Source of the DNA: Spirochaeta sp.
GTDB taxonomy: Bacteria; Spirochaetota; Spirochaetia; Sphaerochaetales; Sphaerochaetaceae
Assembly: GCA_020054965.1 (NCBI GenBank)
Contig: JAIMZO010000046.1
Span: forward strand, 1-8,984
Direction: 5' to 3'
DNA length: 8,984 bases
The notes under the pieces were generated by a model. That model did not search any database. It saw only the letters and a list, made by a program, of their open reading frames with translations, and was not told the origin of the DNA. Within the stretch, counting starts at the first letter, position 1; every line of letters starts with the position of its first letter. Position numbers and translations under genes: made by a program. Of this stretch, positions 1-6,719 are shown piece after piece.

Positions 1-53
1 ATCGAAATCCAGAGAAGATATATTGGGGTGTTTAATTGAGGGCGTTTACCCGT

Positions 54-1281
54 TTATGGGTAATTGACGTGTACATGATCGGCTACATGCTCGAAGTAGG
101 CGTTTCGTTGCTCCTCAGTGTCAACAAGCCCTGGGGCAACCGGTACCAGCAAGAATACATTCTCACAACCAGCAGGGGCTGAAGAGGAGTCTGTCTTGCT
201 GATGCAACTGAGGTAGAAACAGGGGTCTCGGGGCCAATCAGGATTCTTGAAAATTGCATCAAAATGTGCATCCCAGTCTTTTGCAAAGTAGAGATTGTGG
301 TGTTCCAATCCTTTCAGCTCCCTGCCGATTCCCAAATAGGCAATGAACATCGAGGGGGCAACCATCCGCTTCTCCCAATATGAGTCAGAATACGTACGAT
401 GCTTGTCTTCAAGGAGGTTTGTATCACTGTGGTGATAATCGGCAGAGGAAACAACCACATCTGCCATGAATGTTCCTTTATTGGTTTCAACACCAACTGC
501 CCGATTTCCTTCAGTCAGTACCTTCAGCACTTCTGCACCGGTAATCAGCTCAACCCCCTGATCCCTGCAGAGAGAGGCAAAACCTTCTGCGGCTCCAGCC
601 ATGCCTTTCTGAGGAAAGAATACACCAAGATTAAGATCAACATGCGTCATGATGGAGTAAATTGCAAGGGCCTGGGCGGGATCGGTACCCAGGAATACCA
701 TGGCATATTCCAGGATCTGCTTTGCCCGATGATCTTTTACGTAGTTTGAAACGAAGGAGTCAAGTTTTCCCAGCACTCCAAGCCGCAATCCCTCTGTCAT
801 CAATCTTCTATTGAAGAACTGCCCGATGTGTTTGTAATCACGATAGAGGAAATCCTCCATGGCTACATTATACTTATAGGTAGACTGCTCCATGTAGGCT
901 TTCAGGGCTTTTCCACCACCCTTCTCAAATGACTCAAAGAGTTTCTGGTTCTCGTTAAAACGTGGGGTAAGCTTAGCAGTTTGCCCGCCTTCAAAGTACA
1001 CCTTATAATAGGGGTCAAGGGGACTGAGATCGTAGTAGTCTTCCCGTTTTTTCCCAAAAAGGGAGAAGTAATGCCCGAACACTTCAGGCATGAGGTACCA
1101 GGACGGTCCCATGTCAAAGGTAAATCCGTCTTTTTCCCAATATCGGGCTCTTCCCCCAAGTTGGGCATTCTTCTCGACCAAGGTCACATCCCAGCCGTCA
1201 CGGGCCAGGAGGGCCGCTGGGCTGAGGCCACCGAAGCCTCCGCCTATGACTACTGCTTTCTTGTTCTTGGAAAAATCCTAT
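54..1281 (-). pseudogene. crtI: CrtI-type phytoene desaturase/carotene oxidoreductase, apparently broken at both ends
   Basis: The frame encodes an FAD-dependent carotenoid desaturase/oxidoreductase of the CrtI family, which would act on phytoene-like polyenes at the membrane. The dinucleotide-binding motif GGGFGGLS is encoded at about 1224-1244, followed by VTLVEKNAQLGGRARYW and GFTFDMGPSWYLMP, both classic for the family. Between the in-frame TAG (1278-1280) and the GTG at 1185-1187 there is no ATG, GTG or TTG, so starting at GTG 1187 would delete the whole FAD-binding motif. The bases at 1277-1281 read ATAGG on the coding strand; removing one A would give ATG GAT and a perfect N-terminus. 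The other end stops at 54-56 after PVAPGLVDTEEQRNAYFEHVADHVHVNYP-type sequence, giving about 408 residues against roughly 490-510 in the family, so the conserved C-terminal FAD/substrate region is absent. The middle is uninterrupted, which suggests recent decay or sequence errors. Alternative: a functional non-canonical start. Family identity is sure; pseudogene status is an inference. Confidence 0.7.
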
Positions 1282-1309
1282 GTGGTTTGATAGAGAAAAG
1301 CAAGAAAAA

Positions 1310-1339
1310 ATTATGATTTAATTATTAAAAAAGAATCAA
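1310..1339 (-). promoter_or_regulatory. candidate sigma70-type promoter for the crtI-like gene
   Basis: On the minus strand TTGATT (1334-1339) lies 18 bp before CATAAT (1310-1315), about 30 bp upstream of the damaged start of the crtI-like frame. The surrounding DNA is very AT-rich, so chance matches are likely. No clear Shine-Dalgarno sequence follows. TTATTAA occurs twice (1322-1328 and 1342-1348), 20 bp apart, flanking the -35 box, which could be an operator or simple AT bias. Confidence 0.35.
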
Positions 1340-1427
1340 TCTTATTAAGCTATAGTTGAGTTGCTCTTTTTGTACCCTGCTTCTCACTTTTTTCGTAATC
1401 TTGTATGCTGGGCGCGAGGAGAATCCC

Positions 1428-1880
1428 ATGATAATTGATCAGATCACCAACCTAGAACGTTACATTCCCAGCCTTCCAGCCCTTAAGACAGTTCACGAAA
1501 TTCTGGAAAGCGGCAAGCTGCCAAGTATGGAGTATGGCAGTTATACTACTGACAATCCCAAGGTACGCTACAACTTGTTCACCTATACAACTGCAACACC
1601 TGAGAATTTGACGTTTGAGCTACATAAAAAGGAAGTGGATGTGCAGATTCTCCTTTCAGGATTTGAATCGATGGTAATTGCTGATACATCATCACTAAAG
1701 GAGACCATCGGGTATGATACCAGCAAGGATGCTTCGTTTGCAGAAGGCAAGCAATTACTCACCTACCATGCAACTCCCTCTACCTTTGCCCTGTTCTTCC
1801 CAGGGGAAGGACATGCATGCAACCTCATCGATGAGCATTCCACTACTGTGGTAAAGGTTGTCTTTAAGATTCTGGTATAA
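1428..1880 (+). CDS. YhcH/YjgK/YiaL family protein (DUF386)
   Basis: A 150-residue cytosolic cupin-like protein of the YhcH/YjgK/YiaL family, related to EbgC, TabA and the sialic-acid anomerase NanQ. Family members often sit with sugar-acid or sialic-acid catabolism genes, and some act on sugar anomers. Visible hallmarks are FELHKKEVDVQ with E64, H66, D71 and Q73 (probable metal and active-site residues), and FFPGEGHACN with H129 near the C-terminus, followed by the usual KVVFKI end. Length is normal for the family (about 150). I choose ATG 1428 because GAGGAG lies at 1416-1421 with 6 bp spacing; a longer frame from 1356 adds a hydrophobic leader without a ribosome site and is unlikely. It is monocistronic, diverges from the crtI-like gene and is closed by a strong terminator before the TRAP operon. 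A shared role with that operon is inferred from proximity. The exact reaction is not determinable. Confidence 0.9.
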   Translation: MIIDQITNLERYIPSLPALKTVHEILESGKLPSMEYGSYTTDNPKVRYNLFTYTTATPENLTFELHKKEVDVQILLSGFESMVIADTSSLKETIGYDTSKDASFAEGKQLLTYHATPSTFALFFPGEGHACNLIDEHSTTVVKVVFKILV

Positions 1881-1901
1881 CACATAATGACGATAATTCT
1901 G

Positions 1902-1932
1902 GACTGTTGGGTTTCCAACAGTCTATTTTTTT
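1902..1932 (+). terminator. intrinsic terminator after the YhcH-family gene
   Basis: GACTGTTGG (1902-1910) pairs perfectly with CCAACAGTC (1915-1923) across a GTTT loop: a 9 bp stem followed by TATTTTTTT. This is a textbook Rho-independent terminator 21 bp after the stop codon. It separates the YhcH gene from the TRAP operon, so the operon needs its own promoter. Confidence 0.9.
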
Positions 1933-1963
1933 ACCATTTTTTGCAATTTGTTGAAAATTCCAT

Positions 1964-1992
1964 TTGACAGATATTGAAACTCATGTAACGAT
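1964..1992 (+). promoter_or_regulatory. candidate promoter for the TRAP operon
   Basis: A perfect TTGACA -35 box lies at 1964-1969. At 17 bp spacing the -10 position (1987-1992, AACGAT) matches only 3 of 6 consensus bases, which would suit an activated or weak promoter. It sits directly after the upstream terminator and 107 bp before the dctP start, where an operon promoter must be. The exact -10 is uncertain. Confidence 0.45.
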
Positions 1993-2033
1993 TAACCTGT
2001 AAGACAGCTTTACAAGTTTACAGATTTTACAAG
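1984..2033 (+). promoter_or_regulatory. cluster of TGTAA/TTACA half-sites upstream of dctP
   Basis: Five copies of one 5-mer occur within 48 bp: TGTAA at 1984-1988 and 1998-2002, then its reverse complement TTACA at 2010-2014, 2018-2022 and 2027-2031. The last three lie in near-tandem 8-9 bp units (TTTACAAG, TTTACAGA, TTTTACAAG). TGTAA-N7-TTACA (1998-2014) forms an inverted repeat. The cluster overlaps or follows the proposed -10 region, so it is a plausible multi-site operator. No binding protein can be named from the sequence. Confidence 0.4.
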
Positions 2034-2034
2034 A

Positions 2035-2050
2035 CTTGGCATGTGCCAAG
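2035..2050 (+). promoter_or_regulatory. perfect palindrome, candidate operator of the TRAP operon
   Basis: CTTGGCA (2035-2041) and TGCCAAG (2044-2050) are exact inverted repeats separated by TG. The core TTGG-N6-CCAA resembles the TTGG/CCAA operators of FadR-subfamily GntR proteins such as ExuR/UxuR, though with a wider centre. It lies in the untranslated leader about 50 bp before the dctP start and has no T-run, so it is better read as an operator than a terminator. The GntR regulator encoded at the end of the operon is the natural candidate; LacI-type binding is an alternative. Confidence 0.55.
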
Positions 2051-2098
2051 CAAGAAAGAAACATTGTTATACCGCACAGCGGTCCACAGGAGGAAACA

Positions 2099-3097
2099 AT
2101 GAAAAAAAGTATTATCGCACTGTTGATGGTAGCCCTGGTACTTCCCATGGCTTTTGCTCAAGGAACATCCGAGGCAAAGCCCGTTGAATTGGTCTATACC
2201 ATGACAGCGGTTCCCACTGATGCTCATGCTGGGGCAATGCGCGTCTTCAAGGAGACCGTTGAAGAAGTTTCCGGCGGCCAGATCAAGGTTCTTACCTATG
2301 ACTCCGCTTCCCTCTTCAAGCAGGAACAGGAAGTCTCAGCTGTAAAGAGTGGTCAGGCAGATATGACTGCAACTGCAGCATCATGGCTCACTGATGGAAG
2401 CCCTTGGGTAAGTATGTTCACTGCTGGATATATCTTCAAGACCTATGACCACATGACCAGCGTACTCAATGGTCCTATCGGCCAGGAAGTATTTGACCGC
2501 ATTGCAAAAGAGCAGGGAATTCGTCCTCTCGGTGCTCAGTACTTGGGAACCCGTCAGATCAACCTGGTAGAAGATCGCCCAATCAGGACCCCAGCTGATC
2601 TCAATGGTGTCAACTTGAGAATGCCGAACTCTGATTCCTGGATCTTCCTTGGTAAGGCAATTGGTGCCAATCCAACCCCGATCTCCTTCAGCGAATTGTA
2701 TATGGCTCTCCAGACCAAGACCGTCGATGGCCAGGACAACCCGCTTCCAACCAACAAAAACGCTAAGTTCTATGAGGTTACCAAGTCAATCAGCATCACC
2801 AACCACTTGGTTGACTCCGTTTGGCCTGCAATCAACGAGGCAAAATGGCAGTCCTTGACCGAAGAGCAGAAAGGCTGGGTCATGGAAGGCATAAAGGCTG
2901 GTATTGAGTATTGTGATACTACCAACCTCAAGGCAGAGGCAGAATTGATTGAGTTCTTCAAGAGTGAAGGTCTCAGCATCTACTATGCTGATCTTGATGC
3001 TTTCGCTGAGCACGTACTGGCACAGTATCTTGACAGCCCCTATTCCGATACCTGGGATATGGAGATGTTCGAGAAAATCCAGGCTGCTGGAAACTAA
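2099..3097 (+). CDS. dctP: TRAP transporter solute-binding protein, DctP family
   Basis: A 332-residue periplasmic binding protein that captures a carboxylate ligand and delivers it to the DctQM membrane complex. Residues 1-20 form a signal peptide (KK, hydrophobic core, AFA cleavage site before QGTSE); no lipobox cysteine is present, so it should be soluble. Family marks include GTRQIN with R152, the NLRMPNSD segment with R174 (the position that salt-bridges the substrate carboxylate in DctP/SiaP proteins), and KTVDGQDNPLPT. Length is typical. ATG 2099 is chosen because AGGAGG at 2088-2093 is 5 bp upstream and the signal peptide begins there; the longer frame from 2036 has neither. It is the first gene of the operon, with operator-like sequences upstream and a hairpin downstream. 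Substrate is unknown: the neighbouring aldolases suggest a sugar acid or other hydroxy/keto acid. Confidence 0.95.
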   Translation: MKKSIIALLMVALVLPMAFAQGTSEAKPVELVYTMTAVPTDAHAGAMRVFKETVEEVSGGQIKVLTYDSASLFKQEQEVSAVKSGQADMTATAASWLTDGSPWVSMFTAGYIFKTYDHMTSVLNGPIGQEVFDRIAKEQGIRPLGAQYLGTRQINLVEDRPIRTPADLNGVNLRMPNSDSWIFLGKAIGANPTPISFSELYMALQTKTVDGQDNPLPTNKNAKFYEVTKSISITNHLVDSVWPAINEAKWQSLTEEQKGWVMEGIKAGIEYCDTTNLKAEAELIEFFKSEGLSIYYADLDAFAEHVLAQYLDSPYSDTWDMEMFEKIQAAGN

Positions 3098-3138
3098 GCA
3101 CCACCTTACGACCCGGGGCATGGTGCTCCGGGTCTTTT
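3097..3138 (+). terminator. attenuator-like hairpin with two alternative folds between dctP and dctQ
   Basis: GACCCGGGGCA (3110-3120) pairs with TGCTCCGGGTC (3124-3134) in an 11 bp stem with one G-U pair and a 3-base loop, followed by TTTTCT: a strong intrinsic-terminator shape. An alternative 7 bp perfect stem, AGCACCA (3097-3103) with TGGTGCT (3121-3127), shares bases with the first stem, so the two cannot form together. The alternative stem begins at the last base of the dctP stop codon. The simplest role is partial termination or 3'-end protection, giving more binding protein than membrane subunits. Confidence 0.65.
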
Positions 3139-3150
3139 CTGATGTTCAAT

Positions 3151-3155
3151 GGAGG
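3151..3155 (+). promoter_or_regulatory. dctQ: ribosome binding site deciding the dctQ start
   Basis: GGAGG lies 8 bp before GTG 3164. The upstream in-frame ATG (3149-3151) overlaps this site and has no Shine-Dalgarno sequence of its own, so GTG 3164 is the better start. Confidence 0.75.
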
Positions 3156-3163
3156 CCGACTAC

Positions 3164-3694
3164 GTGAAAAAAATGGCGTTGTTTCTCAGGGATGTCATGG
3201 AAGTCTACATTCCCATCCTCTCGTTTATATTTTTATTCTTGGCTTTCATCCTGCAGGTCTTCTTTAGATACGTGGTTAACCACCCATTGACCTGGACACA
3301 GGATGTTATCGTCATTGGTTTTTGCTGGTCAGTGATCCTGGGTGCATGTTATACAATGCGCAGGAAGGGGCACGTCCAGTTCACCATGCTCTATGATGCA
3401 TATAGCCCGAAAGTAGCAGCCTGGGCAAGGATGACCGGAAACCTCCTGATTATTCTCACATTTGCTGTCATGGTGATTCCTTCATTCAAGTATGCGTTTT
3501 TCCTTGGCTTCCAGAAGACTCCTGTGCTCAGGGTCTCTTACACATGGATATTCCTCCCTTTTACCTACTTCCTGCTCTCCATCATCGGTTACACAATCAA
3601 GCCGGTAATTGAGGACTGGAAAGTGATTACCGGAAAGCTTGAAGACAGTCTCGATCATCGCTTTGATCCTTTGCTTGGGGAGGTAAACAAATGA
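3164..3694 (+). CDS. dctQ: TRAP transporter small membrane subunit, DctQ family
   Basis: A 176-residue inner-membrane protein, the small four-helix subunit of a TRAP transporter, which pairs with DctM to form the cation-coupled permease. Hydrophobic segments are visible at about residues 13-33, 48-65, 90-108 and 125-148. The DctQ signature FFRYVVNHPLTWTQD follows the first helix, and MRRKGHVQFTML after the second matches the usual cytoplasmic loop. The GTG start is chosen from the GGAGG 8 bp upstream; an ATG five codons earlier is possible but lacks a ribosome site. It follows dctP after the hairpin, and its stop overlaps the dctM start by four bases (ATGA), so the two membrane subunits are translationally coupled. 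Function is sure; substrate is not. Confidence 0.93.
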   Translation: MKKMALFLRDVMEVYIPILSFIFLFLAFILQVFFRYVVNHPLTWTQDVIVIGFCWSVILGACYTMRRKGHVQFTMLYDAYSPKVAAWARMTGNLLIILTFAVMVIPSFKYAFFLGFQKTPVLRVSYTWIFLPFTYFLLSIIGYTIKPVIEDWKVITGKLEDSLDHRFDPLLGEVNK

Positions 3695-4980
3695 GTTTCC
3701 CTCTATTTGTAACCTTATTGGTTTTTATCCTGATCTTCTTCCTCCGTATGCCGATTGCCTTCGGTATGCTCGCTTCAGCAGCTTGTTATCTTTTGGTAAA
3801 GGGTGCTGACCTAAGCTTGGTGGTTAATCAGGTGATGAATACCTACTATACCAACTACGTCATTATCGCAGTCCCGCTCTTTATCTTCACCGCAAACGTC
3901 ATGAACACCGGAAAGGTCACCGATATGATCTTCAAGTTCGCCGGTGGTATCACAGGACGGATGAGAGGTGCGCTGGGACACGTAAATATCCTTGCTTCCC
4001 TGATTTTCAGTGGCATGACCGGCTCTGCAATCGCTGATGCCGCAGGACTTGGAAAAATCGAGATCGAGGCCATGAAGGATGATGGATATGACCCGGAGTT
4101 CTCCTGCGCAATAACCGCAGCCTCCGCAACCATCGGTCCTATCTTTCCTCCATCCATCCCCTTGGTGATCTACGCAATGCTTTCCAGTACTTCAGTTGGA
4201 GCACTCTTCATGGGAGGCATGGTTCCAGCTGTCCTTCTCTCGCTTTTCTTGATGGTGTATGTCGCAATTGTTGCAAAAAAGCGTAATTATCCCAGAGGGG
4301 AAAGAGTTGTCTGGAAAACCTTCCTCACTTTCACTGTACGGGCTATTCCAGCACTTCTTACCCCGATCATCCTTTTGGTGGGTATCTACACCGGAATCAC
4401 CACCCCCACTGAAGCTGGAGCAATTGCAGGGCTCTATGCCATGATCATCTCGATCTTCGCCTACAGAGCCATGGGATTCAAGGACTTGATGAATGTTATC
4501 CGTGACACGATCAAGGATGTCGGATCAACCAGTATTATGATCGGTGCGGCAGCTATCATCAGCTACATTGTCGCTCGTGAACAGCTCGCTGCAAATATCG
4601 GGAACTGGATCTTAGGCTTCACTACGAACAAATATACGTTCCTCTTTTTAGTGAACGTTGTCATCCTCATCCTGGGAATGTTCATGGATACCTCGACAAT
4701 CCAGTTGGTGTTTGTACCGATCATGATCCCTGTCGCTTCGGCCTTGGGAATCGATATGATTCACTTTGGCCTGGTAGTGACGTTCAATATGATGGTAGGT
4801 CTCTCCACCCCGCCCTTCGGTATGCTGCTGTTCATAACCAGCGGTATCTCAGGAACACCTCTCAAGGGGGTCATGAAGGAGATACTCTGGCCACTGACTG
4901 TTATGTTGATTGTCTTGGTGATTATCACCTACTTCCCGGAAGTCACGCTGTTCCTGCCGAAAGCAACCGGCCTCATGTAA
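3691..4980 (+). CDS. dctM: TRAP transporter large permease subunit, DctM family
   Basis: A 429-residue polytopic inner-membrane protein forming the transport channel of the TRAP system; normal length is about 425-430 residues with around 12 membrane segments, as seen here. Recognisable blocks are PLFIFTANVMNTG (about 62-74), the loop with SGMTGSAIADAAGLG (107-121), TIGPIFPPSIP (147-157) and, near the C-terminus, NMMVGLSTPPFGMLLF. The two similar P-P-G/S motif regions reflect the inverted-repeat architecture of the family. The start is ATG 3691, overlapping the dctQ stop, with GGGGAGG at 3677-3683. The following aldolase gene begins only 12 bp after the stop, so transport and catabolism are co-transcribed. 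Confidence 0.96.
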   Translation: MSFPLFVTLLVFILIFFLRMPIAFGMLASAACYLLVKGADLSLVVNQVMNTYYTNYVIIAVPLFIFTANVMNTGKVTDMIFKFAGGITGRMRGALGHVNILASLIFSGMTGSAIADAAGLGKIEIEAMKDDGYDPEFSCAITAASATIGPIFPPSIPLVIYAMLSSTSVGALFMGGMVPAVLLSLFLMVYVAIVAKKRNYPRGERVVWKTFLTFTVRAIPALLTPIILLVGIYTGITTPTEAGAIAGLYAMIISIFAYRAMGFKDLMNVIRDTIKDVGSTSIMIGAAAIISYIVAREQLAANIGNWILGFTTNKYTFLFLVNVVILILGMFMDTSTIQLVFVPIMIPVASALGIDMIHFGLVVTFNMMVGLSTPPFGMLLFITSGISGTPLKGVMKEILWPLTVMLIVLVIITYFPEVTLFLPKATGLM

Positions 4981-4992
4981 GGAGAACTAGTA

Positions 4993-5916
4993 ATGCAAGC
5001 ACAATATAATGGTTGCTGGCCAACCATGATCACCCCATTCACAGAAGACAACAAGGTAGACTTCCGCGGAGTCAAGAAACTTACTGACTGGTACATTGAC
5101 CGGGGATGTGACGGCATCTTTGCAGTTTGCCAGTCCAGTGAGATGTTCTTCCTCACTCCCCAGGAGAAGCTCGATATTGCAAAGGCAGTGGTCGAAGCAG
5201 CAGAGGGCAGGGTCAAGGTCATTGCAAGCGGACATACTGCTGATGACCACCAAGCACAAATCCAGGAACTCGGAGCAATGGCCGAGACGGGTGTGGATGC
5301 TGTGGTACTGGTATCGAACAGGATGGCCAAGGAAGAGGAAGGAGAAGATGTCTTCAGGAAGAATGCTGAAGATATCTTTACCCAGCTTCCTTCAGTCACT
5401 TTTGGATTGTACGAATGCCCTTACCCCTATCTTAGGCTATTGAGTGATGACTTTCTTCATTGGGCCGCCCATGAGGACAAGTTGGTCTTCCTCAAGGATG
5501 TTTCCTGCTCGCTTGAGATCGAGAAACGACGTGTTGAGCTGGTAAAAGGGACCAAGCTTGCACTCTTCAATGCCAATACCGCTACCGTGCTCGATTCATG
5601 GATTGCCGGATATGACGGGTACAATGGAGTAATGGCAAACTTTCATATTGATATCTATAAATGGTTGTATGAGCATTTCCGGGAAGATGAAGCTTTGGCT
5701 AGACGTGTGAGCGATTTCCTTACAGTCACAGCAATCACGGAAGCAAGGGCATACCCTATCAATGCAAAGTACCATTATGCACAGACGGACATTCCCATGA
5801 GTCTGGTGACCCGTTCAAAGCCAGTCTCCTTACTCGATGAGAATGCACGCCACGAAATCGCCAGCTTGATCCGGATGGAGAGAGCAATGCGAACTGAATT
5901 GGGATTGAAGCAATGA
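4993..5916 (+). CDS. DapA/NanA superfamily Schiff-base aldolase/lyase
   Basis: A 307-residue (beta/alpha)8-barrel enzyme of the dihydrodipicolinate synthase/N-acetylneuraminate lyase superfamily, cytosolic. These enzymes form a Schiff base between a lysine and a keto acid such as pyruvate. The catalytic lysine is K168 in VFLKDVS and the tyrosine is Y140 in GLYECPYPY; both are kept. The usual GxxGE substrate-carboxylate motif is replaced by CQSSE (46-50, in FAVCQSSEM): both glycines are gone while E50 remains. That argues against true DHDPS or sialate lyase and for a specialised 2-keto acid aldolase or dehydratase. N-terminal GCWPTMITPF is standard. GGAG at 4981-4984 is 8 bp from the ATG. The gene sits in the TRAP operon and overlaps the HpaI-type aldolase, so a role in breaking down the imported acid is inferred. 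The reaction is not known. Confidence 0.9.
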   Translation: MQAQYNGCWPTMITPFTEDNKVDFRGVKKLTDWYIDRGCDGIFAVCQSSEMFFLTPQEKLDIAKAVVEAAEGRVKVIASGHTADDHQAQIQELGAMAETGVDAVVLVSNRMAKEEEGEDVFRKNAEDIFTQLPSVTFGLYECPYPYLRLLSDDFLHWAAHEDKLVFLKDVSCSLEIEKRRVELVKGTKLALFNANTATVLDSWIAGYDGYNGVMANFHIDIYKWLYEHFREDEALARRVSDFLTVTAITEARAYPINAKYHYAQTDIPMSLVTRSKPVSLLDENARHEIASLIRMERAMRTELGLKQ

Positions 5917-6677
5917 ACCGTGGAAACGAGTTTCGAAAGAGATTGCTGGAAGGCACGGCCCTTGGGGGCCATGTCTTCCTCAACGACCCTGCAATCACTG
6001 AAGCGCTTGCCCTTCATGGCTACGATTTCATCTGGATTGATGCTGAGCATGGAGCATTTGACAAGCAGAACCTATTGATGCACATCATGGCAGCGAATGC
6101 AGGTGGTGCAGGAGCCTTTGTACGGGTAGCCAGCCAAGAAATGGATATCATCAAGCCGGTTCTTGAAATGGGCATTGACGGAATCATCATTCCGATGGTC
6201 TTGGATGAAGTTGAAGCAAAGCGAGTGCTTGAGTTGTGTCTGTATCCTCCCAAGGGTACTCGGGGTTTTGGCCCCAGGCGTGCGATAGGATACAACAGCC
6301 AGGATGTTACGAGCTATCTGAAAGAGAGCGAAGAGAGTTTTATCAGGATCATCCAGATAGAACATGTGAAGGCTGTACACCATGTGGAAGCCATCCTCTC
6401 TTTGCCGGCACTGGACGCAATCATCATTGGCCCGAATGATCTCTCTGGGTCCATCGGCCATTTGGGAAATCCTTTACATCCAGATGTGCTTGCCTTGGCT
6501 GAACTTGCCATCAAGGCGGCAAAGGAAGCCAAGAAACCTGTGGGTGTTTCCATCGGCCCTGATACAAAGACGATAGAGACCTACAAGGCCCTGGGAGTGG
6601 ATTTTTTCAGCTGCGGGGATGATATTTCCTTCCTGCAGCAGGGAGCTAGGCAGACCATTTCCATGGTGCGTAAGTAG
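5913..6677 (+). CDS. HpcH/HpaI family 2-keto acid aldolase
   Basis: A 254-residue class II (metal-dependent) aldolase of the HpcH/HpaI family, which includes 4-hydroxy-2-oxovalerate/heptanedioate aldolases, 2-keto-3-deoxy-L-rhamnonate aldolase and GarL. It would cleave a 4-hydroxy-2-keto acid to pyruvate and an aldehyde. Key residues line up with HpaI: H46 (catalytic, in IDAEHGAF), R71 (FVRV, pyruvate carboxylate), E150 (IIQIEH) and D176 (GPNDLS) as metal ligands. The PPKGTRGFGPRRA segment (112-124) is also characteristic. Length is normal. ATG 5913 overlaps the previous stop as ATGA, with no strong ribosome site, so translation is probably coupled to the upstream aldolase. Having two unrelated aldolase folds fused in expression suggests successive or parallel cleavage of related acids. 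Exact substrate cannot be assigned. Confidence 0.93.
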   Translation: MNRGNEFRKRLLEGTALGGHVFLNDPAITEALALHGYDFIWIDAEHGAFDKQNLLMHIMAANAGGAGAFVRVASQEMDIIKPVLEMGIDGIIIPMVLDEVEAKRVLELCLYPPKGTRGFGPRRAIGYNSQDVTSYLKESEESFIRIIQIEHVKAVHHVEAILSLPALDAIIIGPNDLSGSIGHLGNPLHPDVLALAELAIKAAKEAKKPVGVSIGPDTKTIETYKALGVDFFSCGDDISFLQQGARQTISMVRK

Positions 6678-6680
6678 CTG

Positions 6681-6709
6681 TAGAAAGAATTGAAAAGAAT
6701 CGATATGAT
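6681..6709 (+). promoter_or_regulatory. possible internal promoter for the GntR regulator
   Basis: TAGAAA (6681-6686), a 17 bp spacer and TATGAT (6704-6709, 5 of 6 to the -10 consensus) lie in the 52 bp gap between the HpaI-type aldolase and the regulator. This could give the regulator a basal supply apart from operon read-through. No terminator is visible in the gap. Confidence 0.3.
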
Positions 6710-6719
6710 GTATTGAGAT

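Noticed and set aside
46..63. Inverted repeat TTACCC/GGGTAA as an insertion-sequence end
   Set aside because: Six-base arms with no target duplication or transposase in view; reported only as a mark at the break point.
399..749. Plus-strand open frame of 116 codons opposite the crtI-like gene
   Set aside because: It is the antisense shadow of a clear CrtI family frame, with no ribosome site and no recognisable protein sequence.
1356..1427. N-terminal hydrophobic extension of the YhcH-family protein
   Set aside because: The family begins at the internal ATG, which has a proper GAGGAG site; the extension has none and would put a cytosolic protein behind a pseudo-signal.
4929..5399. Minus-strand open frame of 156 codons rich in serine
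   Set aside because: Antisense to the DapA/NanA-type gene, low-complexity serine-rich translation typical of a shadow frame.
4993..5916. Assignment as sialic acid lyase (nanA), with YhcH and TRAP making a sialate locus
   Set aside because: The GxxGE motif is changed to CQSSE, no N-acetylmannosamine kinase/epimerase or glucosamine-6-phosphate genes are present, and an HpaI-type aldolase does not fit sialate catabolism.
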